A stretch of DNA of 64,000 nucleotides, taken from the NCBI RefSeq assembly GCF_009768885.1, contig NZ_WSQA01000016.1, forward strand, positions 41,725-105,724, given 5' to 3'. A model generated the notes under the pieces. It saw only the letters and a program-made list of their open reading frames with translations. It did not search any database and was not told the origin of the DNA. Shown here one piece after another: positions 53,434 to 62,896 of this stretch; within the stretch, counting starts at the first letter, position 1; each line of letters starts with the position of its first letter. A program made the translations under genes and the position numbers. The DNA is from Sphingobacterium humi (lineage in GTDB: Bacteria; Bacteroidota; Bacteroidia; Sphingobacteriales; Sphingobacteriaceae).

Positions 53434-55989
53434 TTATAATTTTCTTGCTTTCTTAATAATAGCGATGAAAAAGAGAACGATGGATAATGAGAGAAAACCG
53501 TAGCTAGCTCTTTTCCAAAATGGAGATTGAAGTTCAATTTCCGTTTCTATTCCATAATATGCCATATTAGCCCAGTACCACGGATTACGATTGTGTTCGT
53601 TTGAGTTTTTAAGATAGTGTCTTTTTGCTGTTGATATGGATTTTATTGGATTATTGGTCTTAGATAAAGCGACATAAAAATTGTCCATTATTTTTAAGGT
53701 AATCGCATCGTTAGCATACCAGTGGGTAGCTAATACCCCAGGGACACTCTTACTAAGGAAAGCACGGTGTATACTCGCCATTCCTTCAGACGGTAGTATC
53801 TTTCCAGAGGCAGTATTACAGGCTGATAAAACCACAAGAGGAGCATGGAAATCATAGTGTCTCAATTGATCAGTGGATATAGGCTGATGTAATATGAGCT
53901 TAGCCTCTTGATCTTCTTCAATAATAGTATGAGCCGCAACATGAAGAACCGCATTCTTTTGAAGTACAGCAAGGAGAGTCTCCAAGGATAATTTCTCACT
54001 TGGTAATATATTAACTTCGAAATTTCTTTTTAGAGATTTGACTTCCATGGTTACAAAAGGAAGATCGCTAAGGGGAGGAGCATATTTATCCCTAAATAAT
54101 ATTGTGATCTGCTGATTAGAAAATTTGTCCTTCCTGATAAGACTATTAAATAATAAAGAATGTTGATATTGGATATCATGGCCTTCAACAATAAATTCTT
54201 GACCATCAGAAAGGGCATCAAATGGTAATAGATAAAGTTCATTATCCAAGGAAAGGCATATTTTTGTTTGCTGTTCAAGACCTGGCAATAGCAACTCTTT
54301 AAAATTTGCAGCTATTTTGAAATATTTAGCAGGATTCTCGTTAAATTCATTTGGACTGTAACTAAAGTAGGTTTCTTTAAAAGATATTATGGAATCAATA
54401 ATCTTTTTATCCTGTAGGTGGAAATATGCCACTCTATTGTTAAAAAGATGGAAAACAGAAATTGTTTTATCTTCATGTATAAAATAAGCATAGCAATTAT
54501 TTATTTTGTTAAATAAAGACTTTCTAAAGGATTCAAAAGTTGGAATATGGATTTCCCTTGTAAAATATTGTTCCTTAAGATCAAAGTCAGAGTTTAGATT
54601 TTGAATCATTGTCTCAACTTGAATCCTCTCAGAACTGTCATTAAGTAGATCCCGTTTAATATATAGCTTCTGGAGTTCTGAAATTATTGATCCTAGACTA
54701 TCAATACTAACTTTCCAATTAATTGAACGGTTTATGTCGTTCCATAGTAAGCGGCCCTTAGTTAGTTCCGTAAGCCATAATAATTTTGTTAATTGTTCCT
54801 GACTAAAGGTATTTATGGGATGTAAATTAAGGTATACCACATCCAAAAGTTTTCTATTCCATTGATTACCTAATATATGACTCTTTTTGCTTGTCACATT
54901 TTGCTGGTAGGCGAAATCTGAAATTATGGCCTGCTCAAAATAAGATAGTGAAGAATCAATATCATGTTTAGCATATAGTATCCCTAGATTTTTGAGCAAA
55001 TTGACTTTTGTGTAACTTGAGGTACGAACCTCAGATATATTTTCGTTTAGTAAAGAAAGGGCTTGGTCAAAATGTTTTTTGGCTGAACTCTTTTGTTCAA
55101 AATATAATAGTTGTTCTCCAATAAGGTTGTATAAATTGGCTTTTTCTCGATAATGAGAGTTTGGATAATGTAATAATTCTAATTCTAAAGCTTGATTTAA
55201 GAAAGAAATTGCGCTCTTTCGATTATCTTCTAAAATTGCTAATTCTGCTTTTAATTGTAGAGTAGTACGTTTCCCTGCCGCAAAATCCTTGTCAATTGAT
55301 ACCATATCCAGGATTTCAAAAGCATTTTGATTAGCTATTTTAGCAGAGTCTATTTGGTTTAATGATAAAAAGGATTTTGTTAGGCTATTGATTAAATACA
55401 GTTCTAACCGTTTATCTTTTCTTGTTAAGGTCAATCCTGTAATAGCAGCTTGTTTGGAATTTTCAAATTCATCCTTAAAGCTGTATAATAAAGATAAATT
55501 ATTGTAATAGGATGCCTTTATTTCAGCGGATGAAGAAGCTGAAATACCAGCAAGTTGTAATCTTTCAGCCTTTTCATAATCAGACAGCATGGTGTAATTG
55601 TTTGATAATGGTTTGTTAATATATGTGAGGCGATCCTCTTCAGTTAGAAAATTTAGCTCTAAGTCGATTAATAAAGCTTTCTCGTAGAAAACGCAGCTTG
55701 AAAGGATTTTACTATTTGTCTGAAAACCATAGCCCATATTGATTAAGATCCATAAATATGTTTCTTTTTGGCTACGATTCAATGCCTTATTATCCAAAGG
55801 CGATAGAAATGCTTCCGGGTTTTTGCTGTACGAATCGTAATTATCATAAGCTAATTCACCAATGGAATCAATTATAGAATTCGAAATGCTATCTATTGAG
55901 CTGGGATTCGAATTGCCTAAGGGTACCGAGTGATTGCAGGAGGTAATGGAAAATGCTAATAATAAAACTATAATTCTTATAAACGCCAC
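53434..55989 (-). CDS. CHAT-domain protease-like lipoprotein with TPR repeats and C-terminal membrane anchor
   Basis: A protein of 851 residues. It starts with a lipoprotein signal peptide (lipobox SITSC). TPR repeats cover about residues 40-340 (for example KHFDQALSLLNENISEVRTS and SSLSYFEQAIISDFAYQ). The C-terminal CHAT domain (about 540-825) shows the caspase-like dyad: HVAAHTI with H687 and VLSACNTASG with C724, followed by HRAFLSKSVPGVLATHW. One hydrophobic helix (YGFLSLSIVLFFIAII) and a basic tail end the protein. The start overlaps the PKD gene stop by 13 bases, so the two are translationally coupled. Signal peptide plus basic tail imply a periplasmic CHAT domain. Confidence 0.93.
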   Translation of the reverse strand: MAFIRIIVLLLAFSITSCNHSVPLGNSNPSSIDSISNSIIDSIGELAYDNYDSYSKNPEAFLSPLDNKALNRSQKETYLWILINMGYGFQTNSKILSSCVFYEKALLIDLELNFLTEEDRLTYINKPLSNNYTMLSDYEKAERLQLAGISASSSAEIKASYYNNLSLLYSFKDEFENSKQAAITGLTLTRKDKRLELYLINSLTKSFLSLNQIDSAKIANQNAFEILDMVSIDKDFAAGKRTTLQLKAELAILEDNRKSAISFLNQALELELLHYPNSHYREKANLYNLIGEQLLYFEQKSSAKKHFDQALSLLNENISEVRTSSYTKVNLLKNLGILYAKHDIDSSLSYFEQAIISDFAYQQNVTSKKSHILGNQWNRKLLDVVYLNLHPINTFSQEQLTKLLWLTELTKGRLLWNDINRSINWKVSIDSLGSIISELQKLYIKRDLLNDSSERIQVETMIQNLNSDFDLKEQYFTREIHIPTFESFRKSLFNKINNCYAYFIHEDKTISVFHLFNNRVAYFHLQDKKIIDSIISFKETYFSYSPNEFNENPAKYFKIAANFKELLLPGLEQQTKICLSLDNELYLLPFDALSDGQEFIVEGHDIQYQHSLLFNSLIRKDKFSNQQITILFRDKYAPPLSDLPFVTMEVKSLKRNFEVNILPSEKLSLETLLAVLQKNAVLHVAAHTIIEEDQEAKLILHQPISTDQLRHYDFHAPLVVLSACNTASGKILPSEGMASIHRAFLSKSVPGVLATHWYANDAITLKIMDNFYVALSKTNNPIKSISTAKRHYLKNSNEHNRNPWYWANMAYYGIETEIELQSPFWKRASYGFLSLSIVLFFIAIIKKARKL

Positions 55990-57968
55990 ATTAAGTAAAA
56001 ATTAAGGTTGTTTTTAAATTTTTTATCAAATTGATGGCGAATTCCAAATGCTGGCCCGAGATACACTCTCCCGACATTAATGTCTATGAGCGATGACAAT
56101 TGTAATGGCGAGAAGACTTTCCTCTCATTTATCGTTTCAATAATAAAAGGATCAGTGTTGGGACCGGCTGAAGCAATATGATAGGTGGAAGATTCACGAT
56201 GGTAATATTGGTAGTTAGTTTTTAATGACGCACCAATGCCTGCAGAAAAATACCTATTAAAATTATAACGCATTTGAAGAGGAATTTGTAATACAATGTG
56301 CTTTTTCTGGGAGATGGAGTCAATGCCAGTATATTTTGCAAACCTTGGGCGGCCATTATCTTCGCCAATTTGGATCTCACCTGAACGGCTTGGAAAGGAA
56401 GTATGAAAACTCTGTCCAATACTACTGAAGTACAACTCTGCCTGCCAATATGGTTTTTTATAAGGGGCAATAGGAGCAACTCCTACCCCAAATGAAATGC
56501 CAGAAGTTAATTTATCTGTTTCATCGCCATTGCTTCCAAAAGGAGAGTTAATCCCCAAAAACACGATTGGAGATAAGCCCGGTCTAAATCTCATCGTAGA
56601 TCGATTAGTTCTTATGGGTTCATTTTTGTCGAAATAAATATCTGTATAACTAGGTATCGATTTGTTTTGAAGCTTTTTATGGGTTTGCAGTGTAAAACGG
56701 ATAAAGCCTTTAGTACTATCCTGATCGGTAATTGTGGGTGATGATGATCCTGGAAGAGCTATTCCATTAAAAGTAAAGGTGATTTTATTCTCTAAGGTTT
56801 CTACAGTATAACAACCAAGCTTATTTTGGGTATTGCACGTGTCACATTCGGGATAAAGATTCAACAACTTGAAAGTTTTTGTATTTATTTGATCAGGAAA
56901 ATTCATTTCTAATCGAATTGTTTTTGCATCTCCTTCACCATCATTTTGAAATTGAACTTTATATATCATTTCCTTTTTCTTAAACTGAAGTCGATAATCT
57001 ATCAAAGCTGGTCGAACTGACATTTTGTTTGGATCATGAGATTGAACAATAGGGATGTCTAATTTATGAATTGTTGGGTTTTGACCATCAGGAATGTAAA
57101 TTCCTGTTACAGTTACTATTGCGTTAGTATCTGCAAGCATATCAGGTGTTACATCTAAATTTATTATTGAAAATTGGCCTTCCCCAGGAACACCGGAAAT
57201 ATCATATTGTGAAACCGTATTATATTCACTAATGAGTTGATTGAAATATTTGTTTGCCTCATTGTTTTTGAACTCAATCTCCTCTATGATACCATAATCG
57301 GGACTCCCACTTCTCGTAACTGTCGTGGCTTGTATATTTGACCATAAAGTATTGAGTTCATGCGTAGTACTAAGTGGGACAAGTATCTCGTTGTGGTATT
57401 TACTTTGATTAGAAACAATAAATCCTTTTGGGTTAATCGTTCTTTCATTTGTCAAAATAATAATACGACCTTTTGATGCTAGAGGATTTACTCCTACAAC
57501 TATAGACATATCTTCACCTGGAACAGCATTTGCATTTTTGAAAAGCTGAAATACAGGGTTTGATTTAAAAAACTGCTTATAAAAATCATTTGAATGCTTA
57601 TTATTAGAGGCATATTTGGCCTCAACAACTACTTTGGTTTTTGGCTTCCTAGGTCGTGGGCCATTATCATAATTATTTACTATAAAAAGTGAAACATCAT
57701 ATTCCCCTTCTTTTGCGTATCGATGTTCCGGAGATTCCTTTGTGCTAAAGTTTCCATCTCCAAAGTCCCATAAATAAGTATAATAAGCCTGTCTTCCTCC
57801 AGGAATAGGAGATAAGGGTCTAATAATTGGTTTAAATCTAATGCTTGAGTCTAAATATTCCGTAATTATTTTCGACGGAAAGGTGTCCCTCAAAACCAAG
57901 AGACTGTCCTGTGAAAAAACTGTTTGGCAACTCAAAAATAAAACTAACAGAATTATCGTCGGTTTCAT
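55977..57968 (-). CDS. PKD-domain protein with C-terminal outer-membrane beta-barrel
   Basis: Exported protein of 663 residues (signal peptide ILLVLFLSCQTVFSQ). A PKD domain (about residues 38-115) is clear: YTYLWDFGDGNFSTKESPEH and RYAKEGEYDVSLF. The middle part (about 270-470) is beta-rich with IPIVQSHDPNKMSVRP, the conserved start of a domain repeated in many Bacteroidetes surface proteins. The last 190 residues have alternating aromatic strands ending NFYLMWRL, an outer-membrane barrel pattern. It is the first gene of the minus-strand pair with the CHAT gene and is divergent from the sigma factor gene. Confidence 0.85.
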   Translation of the reverse strand: MKPTIILLVLFLSCQTVFSQDSLLVLRDTFPSKIITEYLDSSIRFKPIIRPLSPIPGGRQAYYTYLWDFGDGNFSTKESPEHRYAKEGEYDVSLFIVNNYDNGPRPRKPKTKVVVEAKYASNNKHSNDFYKQFFKSNPVFQLFKNANAVPGEDMSIVVGVNPLASKGRIIILTNERTINPKGFIVSNQSKYHNEILVPLSTTHELNTLWSNIQATTVTRSGSPDYGIIEEIEFKNNEANKYFNQLISEYNTVSQYDISGVPGEGQFSIINLDVTPDMLADTNAIVTVTGIYIPDGQNPTIHKLDIPIVQSHDPNKMSVRPALIDYRLQFKKKEMIYKVQFQNDGEGDAKTIRLEMNFPDQINTKTFKLLNLYPECDTCNTQNKLGCYTVETLENKITFTFNGIALPGSSSPTITDQDSTKGFIRFTLQTHKKLQNKSIPSYTDIYFDKNEPIRTNRSTMRFRPGLSPIVFLGINSPFGSNGDETDKLTSGISFGVGVAPIAPYKKPYWQAELYFSSIGQSFHTSFPSRSGEIQIGEDNGRPRFAKYTGIDSISQKKHIVLQIPLQMRYNFNRYFSAGIGASLKTNYQYYHRESSTYHIASAGPNTDPFIIETINERKVFSPLQLSSLIDINVGRVYLGPAFGIRHQFDKKFKNNLNFYLMWRL

Positions 57969-58054
57969 AATTTGAAAAATAATAGAAGTAAAATTGGTTG
58001 TTTGCTATGAAATATGTAAAATTCTTATAAACTTACATATTATTAATCATTTAT

Positions 58055-58624
58055 ATGCATTCTGACCAAAAACACATTCGGTCCCTTTTGAAAAATGATA
58101 CCTTAGGTATTAAATTGATTTACTCGCAATATGCCAAAAGCGTGATTCGAATGATTGAATCCAACAATGGATCAGAAGATGATGGTTTTGATATTTTACA
58201 GGAGTCATTAATAGATATTTACAATATAGCATTACACAAAGACTTCCAACTTACTACAAGTTTTCAATCTTTCCTTTTATTGGTTGCAAAACGAAAATGG
58301 TTAAATCAATTAAAGAAGAATAAATTGTTGGAGGTAACAAAATTGACAGACCAATTATTAAATGATGAGGACCATTCTGAATCACAATATAACGAGCACC
58401 TCCTGCAAAATGATAAAGAAAATACTCTTATGGAGCTTCTAGCCACTCTGGGTGAGAGTTGCAAGGATATTATTACCCGATGTATGAAGGAGAAAAGGCA
58501 AGAAAAAATTGCCGAATCATTAGGTATCTCTTATGCATATTTACGTAAAAAAAAGAGCCAATGCATGTCAAAATTAGCGCAAAAGTGTAAAAATCATCCT
58601 GTATTTAAAAGATATCAATCATGA
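58055..58624 (+). CDS. ECF-like RNA polymerase sigma factor
   Basis: Sigma factor of 189 residues. Region 2 is recognisable in LKNDTLGIKLIYSQYAKSVI and FDILQESLIDIYN. Region 4 is the segment RQEKIAESLGISYAYLRKKK. It ends at a TGA that overlaps the ATG of the next gene. It lies divergent to the PKD/CHAT pair with about 85 bases between the start codons, so it may drive that pair. Confidence 0.88.
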   Translation: MHSDQKHIRSLLKNDTLGIKLIYSQYAKSVIRMIESNNGSEDDGFDILQESLIDIYNIALHKDFQLTTSFQSFLLLVAKRKWLNQLKKNKLLEVTKLTDQLLNDEDHSESQYNEHLLQNDKENTLMELLATLGESCKDIITRCMKEKRQEKIAESLGISYAYLRKKKSQCMSKLAQKCKNHPVFKRYQS

Positions 58625-59346
58625 AATCAATTGAGGAATTAATAGAAGATTATATTGATCAAGTATTAACTGAAGAGGATCAATTAATTTTCGATGATTT
58701 ATTAGAACGGGATCCTAATTTCAAGCGTGAGTTGGAATTGAGACTTGAATTACATAAACTTTTAGCTAGACGTTTGGATCCAAATAATGATGAGCTTAGA
58801 TTTTCCATTCAAGAGGCAGAAAATAGTTATAAGAAAGAAGGAAAGAAAGATACTATAATATTGCCTTTAATTAAGTGGTTTATACCAGTTATTGCAGCAG
58901 CATCTTTAATCTTCGTGGGAAGATTTTTCTATTATACACAGTTCCCTTCTATTGAGCTCCCAGAAATGACATCTGAAACAGTTCGAGGAAATCAAAATTT
59001 AACTAACGACCATTATGAGAAAGCAGTAGTCTATTTCAATAATAAAGAATATAAGAATAGTTCCATCCATTTGAAAAAGCTTGTTGATTCCATCCCTACA
59101 AATGTTGTATACAATTATTACTATGGGTTAAGCCTACTTGGAGAACAAAATTATGGAGAGGCCTTAGGATTTCTATTAGTGATAGGTGATGGAACATCTG
59201 TTTTTGCTAACGAGGCAAACTATTATGCTGCAGCAGCCTATTTTAAATTAGAGGATATGGTTAATGCACAAGCTAGAATCAATAAAATTCAAGAAACTAG
59301 TAAAGTATATAAAAAGGGACAAGAGTTGTTGAGGAAAATAGAATAA
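58621..59346 (+). CDS. membrane-anchored TPR protein, probable anti-sigma factor
   Basis: A protein of 241 residues that starts inside the sigma gene stop (ATGA overlap). An N-terminal cytoplasmic part (SIEELIEDYIDQVLTEEDQL) resembling the sigma-binding end of anti-sigma factors is followed by one membrane segment (LIKWFIPVIAAASLIFVGRF, near residues 80-100) and periplasmic TPR repeats (DHYEKAVVYFNNKEYKNSSI, YGLSLLGEQNYGEALGFLLV). The anti-sigma role is inferred from topology and coupling; the TPR part could sense the CHAT/PKD proteins. Confidence 0.85.
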   Translation: MKSIEELIEDYIDQVLTEEDQLIFDDLLERDPNFKRELELRLELHKLLARRLDPNNDELRFSIQEAENSYKKEGKKDTIILPLIKWFIPVIAAASLIFVGRFFYYTQFPSIELPEMTSETVRGNQNLTNDHYEKAVVYFNNKEYKNSSIHLKKLVDSIPTNVVYNYYYGLSLLGEQNYGEALGFLLVIGDGTSVFANEANYYAAAAYFKLEDMVNAQARINKIQETSKVYKKGQELLRKIE

Positions 59347-59780
59347 GAATTAAATTGTAGATTCTATGTTTTTTTTATCCTTGATTATTCGGTTGATATA
59401 ATTTGGATAATTTTTATTTAAAGAAAATTTTTGTGGAGAGTTGATCTTCTCCTTAATAACAATTGTGCCTTGAAAATCGCAACAAGGAAAAAAATGATGA
59501 TATTCTTGTTGAAGGTTAAATCATTGCTTTCTTAATCTAATTTGAAGTTCTAATTCAATCCTTTACTTATCAGTTCCCACATTATTCCATTCATACATTT
59601 TTTCTCAAAATTTATATTGAAATACTTATCCCTCTAAGTAGCGAATCGGAATATAAAAGCAATTTGAGTTTTTTAGATTATGAATAACTTAAATAAATTG
59701 AAATTTAATGGGTAACAATTTTTGAATCTCATTTATATAGATGTAAGAGTTCATAATTATAAAACTTAAAACAAAAAATC
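59347..59780. other. intergenic region, no gene seen
   Basis: About 430 AT-rich bases between the TPR gene and the first lipoprotein gene. No protein fragment or clear terminator is recognised. A promoter for the lipoprotein gene is expected near its 3' end. Confidence 0.45.
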
Positions 59781-60563
59781 ATGAAAAACATTTTTACAAA
59801 ATTCATCCTAATTACATCTATTTTAATGGGGTTGTTGTTATCAGTATCATGTCAAAAAGAAAAACTAGGTTTCGATTCTGATTTTACTGTAGATCTTTCT
59901 AAAATGTCTGATAGAGAGGCGTTTGATGTCTATCAAAGTAAGATTGCTCCCCTTCACAGCGAAGGTTTAGAGCATATTTTTAAATTGATTCAAAAGGATC
60001 ATTCTAATATGCATAAAATCGACCTGCTAACAGACCAATTCATGGAAACAACCAAAATCCAAAAGATTGTCAAAGAATATAAAGTGGGCTTCTTGGATGA
60101 AAGCATTACAAAGGAGGCGCAAGCAGAAGCAGAAATTTCGATGCTGAACCAAATCTGTTTTAATTTTGTGGACAAAATTCATCAAGCATCTAAATCTCCC
60201 TTATCTGTGGAGGAGCTTAAAAAGGAAACTATTAAAGTGTTAAATGATAGACAATTCCTAAATCTAAGTAAGGAAAGAAAGCATGTAATAATGGTTGGCT
60301 TATCTATTTATGAAGATAGTTATGAGTATTGGATTGATAATTTGAAGAGATGGGATGATGAAACTCAACCTGAGGCAGCTAAGTTAGATTTTTGGGGTAG
60401 GCTTAAACAAATTGCAAAGGCAGACTTAGCTGGTGGCGTTGGTGGTGCAGTTGGTGGAGCTGTAGTAGGTGCCTTCGCAGGAGGAGTAGGAGCTGGACCA
60501 GGCGCCGTAGGAGGAGCAGTGGGGGGAGCTATTTCGGGTTCGGTAACCTCTGCTTTAAATTAA
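59781..60563 (+). CDS. lipoprotein with C-terminal glycine-zipper tail
   Basis: A protein of 260 residues with lipobox SVSC and a helical, charged body. The last 45 or so residues form a hydrophobic Gly-rich tail with repeated GxxxG spacing (LAGGVGGAVGGAVVGAFAGG and then GAGPGAVGGAVGGAISG). Such tails can insert into or pack within membranes and are seen in class II bacteriocins, pore-forming toxins and glycine-zipper envelope proteins. The family is not recognised. It stands in the same direction as the next gene, 195 bases upstream of it. Confidence 0.8.
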   Translation: MKNIFTKFILITSILMGLLLSVSCQKEKLGFDSDFTVDLSKMSDREAFDVYQSKIAPLHSEGLEHIFKLIQKDHSNMHKIDLLTDQFMETTKIQKIVKEYKVGFLDESITKEAQAEAEISMLNQICFNFVDKIHQASKSPLSVEELKKETIKVLNDRQFLNLSKERKHVIMVGLSIYEDSYEYWIDNLKRWDDETQPEAAKLDFWGRLKQIAKADLAGGVGGAVGGAVVGAFAGGVGAGPGAVGGAVGGAISGSVTSALN

Positions 60564-60758
60564 TTCATTCGATAAAAAGCAGGTTGTTACTAACCTTTAA
60601 ATGAGGTAGATCATCTCAGTCTCTTTAATTCTTTACCAAAATATAATTGTTACATGAATTTTTTCTTATTCAGAGTCATAAAAAATGATTCAGCTAGTAT
60701 CCATATGCAGGATATTTTGAATGATCTGTAATAAGATGGAATTAAAACCTTAAATATC

Positions 60759-61589
60759 ATGAAATGTATTTTAAAATTAATAATAATAGCATCCACTGTC
60801 ACATTCCTTTATGGGTGTAAAAAAACAGCAGATTTACCGTTGGAATCCAACAATGAACTGGAGATTTCAAAATCTCAAATACAAAATTTAAGTAACCCGT
60901 TTGATAGTCAGGGGGAGGTTCACAATAGGTTTTTGGATTATTTTTTTCAAGCGACAAAATCAAGTAAAGTAATAAATAGAGATAAGTTGCTTAAGGTTAC
61001 TCAAGAATTTTACTTTGTTAATAAGTTGGATTTTATGGATTCCCAAGTGAAAGCTTATGGACAATTGTTTGATACCTATCATCAAATGGAAATTGGGAGA
61101 CCAGGACCTGTGCTGCCCCCCAATTTATGTAGATGGTTCCCTTCAATTTGCCATATCTTGACTCCCTCTCCAACTTTCCCTGGATTGCCCACGAACTTCT
61201 TGAGTGATGAAAATGGTGGAAGTTCTACCGATAGAACTTTAGAATTTATCCAAAAAGTTAAAGAATTGGAAGATTACGTTCTGAAAAATGAAAAATTGAC
61301 CCAAGAACAGCAAAATGCCCGTCTTACCCAATACGCAATCGCTCGATATTCTGCGGCTTATTGGCATAACGTGAAATATATTCAAAAGGAGAAAAGTCCA
61401 AGCTATGGATCGTTTCAAGATTTAGCAGCATACCCACACAGTTCTTGTCACACTTGTGATGTGGTAAGGGCGGATTCAGGAGGTGCTGTGGTTTCAGCTA
61501 TCATTGAAGGTGTGAGTCCAGGCCCAGGGGCAGCATTAGCCAGTGCGGCCGCTGTATTGCAAGATAGTTGGAACTGGTCATGGCATTAA
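60759..61589 (+). CDS. second lipoprotein with hydrophobic Gly/Ala-rich C-terminal segment
   Basis: A protein of 276 residues with lipobox LYGC (LYGCKK) and a body similar in plan to the preceding gene. A Pro-rich stretch (GPVLPPNLCRWFPSICHILT) with two Cys lies near residue 120-140. A CHTCD motif precedes the C-terminal hydrophobic part (SGGAVVSAIIEGVSPGPGAA, then LASAAAVL), and the end is WNWSWH. The family is not recognised. The pair of lipoproteins looks like diverged paralogues in layout rather than in detailed sequence. Confidence 0.75.
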   Translation: MKCILKLIIIASTVTFLYGCKKTADLPLESNNELEISKSQIQNLSNPFDSQGEVHNRFLDYFFQATKSSKVINRDKLLKVTQEFYFVNKLDFMDSQVKAYGQLFDTYHQMEIGRPGPVLPPNLCRWFPSICHILTPSPTFPGLPTNFLSDENGGSSTDRTLEFIQKVKELEDYVLKNEKLTQEQQNARLTQYAIARYSAAYWHNVKYIQKEKSPSYGSFQDLAAYPHSSCHTCDVVRADSGGAVVSAIIEGVSPGPGAALASAAAVLQDSWNWSWH

Positions 61590-61765
61590 AAATTTCTGCC
61601 AGTTTTAAACTTCTGGACAACAATAGAATTCTTAATTCTTTTTCACTAAATATCTATTGCTTAAAAACTTGTAATTTGATACACTGTAATATTCTTTTAG
61701 TATTATATAAAAAGTTTAATCAATAATGTGAAGATTTTGGGAAATTGCCCTACTTTATAAAAAAG
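61590..61765. other. 3' flank of the second lipoprotein gene
   Basis: About 175 AT-rich bases without a gene, leading to the terminator. Confidence 0.4.
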
Positions 61766-61800
61766 AAAAATCCCGTCAATCTTATGACGGGATTTTTTTT
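61766..61800 (+). terminator. Rho-independent terminator
   Basis: A perfect stem TCCCGTCA/TGACGGGA (61771-61778 and 61785-61792) with a 6-base loop, flanked by A and T runs. It ends the lipoprotein transcript and, being symmetrical, might work in both directions. Confidence 0.9.
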
Positions 61801-62401
61801 AAGAGACCATTTTAGAGAATCCATTCTGAAATGTGTGGGTATGAACTTGATGAACTATTAAAATGATTAAATAAAATAGAGAAACGCATTAATAATTCTA
61901 TCTATCCCTTCACAAATTGGTATATAAAAAATCCAAACAATCGAAAATTTCAAGCAAAAGGAAATAATGTTGATAGGTAGATGAAAGCTTGAAGCCATAA
62001 TAATTTTGCAAAATACCGCTTTAACTTCTACGCAAAGTAGACAATTTCCCAGGCTTAATTGAAGAAATAAAAATTGAGATATGGAATGATAGCGGCTCTG
62101 GCTGATTATTGGGGATAGAGGTATAGAATCTAGGTAGAAACGTGCAAATGTAACTTTATTTTTACTCCCTGCGAGCGTAAACTTTTGAGGATATTTTTCT
62201 GAACCTAAAAATATTCCATAATGGATTCTAGGAGTTAACTAAGAAGGAGCATATAAGTTCAAAGGAAGTTAAGGTACTAGAGGATTCTGATTGCATTCAA
62301 TCTTATTGTTGTCAATAGTATCTCGTAAAATAGATTGACATATTGTAAACAACGAGTATATTAAAGAATGTCGATGAATATCCATGCGAAAATAAGATAG
62401 T
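61801..62401. other. intergenic region, no gene seen
   Basis: About 600 AT-rich bases with stops in all frames and no recognised fragment. Confidence 0.45.
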
Positions 62402-62566
62402 TTACACGTCTTTTCTAATAGCTCTTTTTACTTTTTCACAAAGTTCAGGATAATCTGCAAGCACCTTCTCAATATATTTATCAGCAATATATAAGGAGTG
62501 AGAATTCATTATATATCGTGCATATTTCTCAATTAATTTTTCGACATCGATCTCATTGTCTTTCAT
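62402..62566 (-). CDS. small hypothetical protein, 54 residues
   Basis: Starts MKDNEIDVEKLIEKYARYIM and ends ELCEKVKRAIRKDV; it is helical and strongly charged, with a protein-like composition. The frame can extend 13 codons upstream to another start (62605). I do not recognise it. It stands alone in an otherwise empty region. Confidence 0.45.
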   Translation of the reverse strand: MKDNEIDVEKLIEKYARYIMNSHSLYIADKYIEKVLADYPELCEKVKRAIRKDV

Positions 62567-62605
62567 GGCATTTAAGGATTTTGTTATATACTTGACAAAC
62601 CTCAA

Positions 62606-62896
62606 TCCGAATAGTTAAATGCAAAAATTAAAAACACGTATTAATCCCCACAGTGCATTAAAAATTTTTGAACAATTTAGACGAATTTTTAAATATAATA
62701 ATGATGGCTAAAAATCTGAAAATTTTTACACCTTTTAGTAAGTATATAATTTAAATTATTCAAGAAGCATATAGTACTTAATATTGTGTTAGAATACTAT
62801 AAATATGTAAACATTTCACTACATTTTTAATATTTTAGAGCCAATAAGATTTCAGGTCCAAATTTTCATGTAATAATATAATAGAAATTTCATTCT
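62606..62896. other. upstream region of the hybrid kinase gene
   Basis: About 290 AT-rich bases without a gene; it should contain the kinase promoter. Confidence 0.4.
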
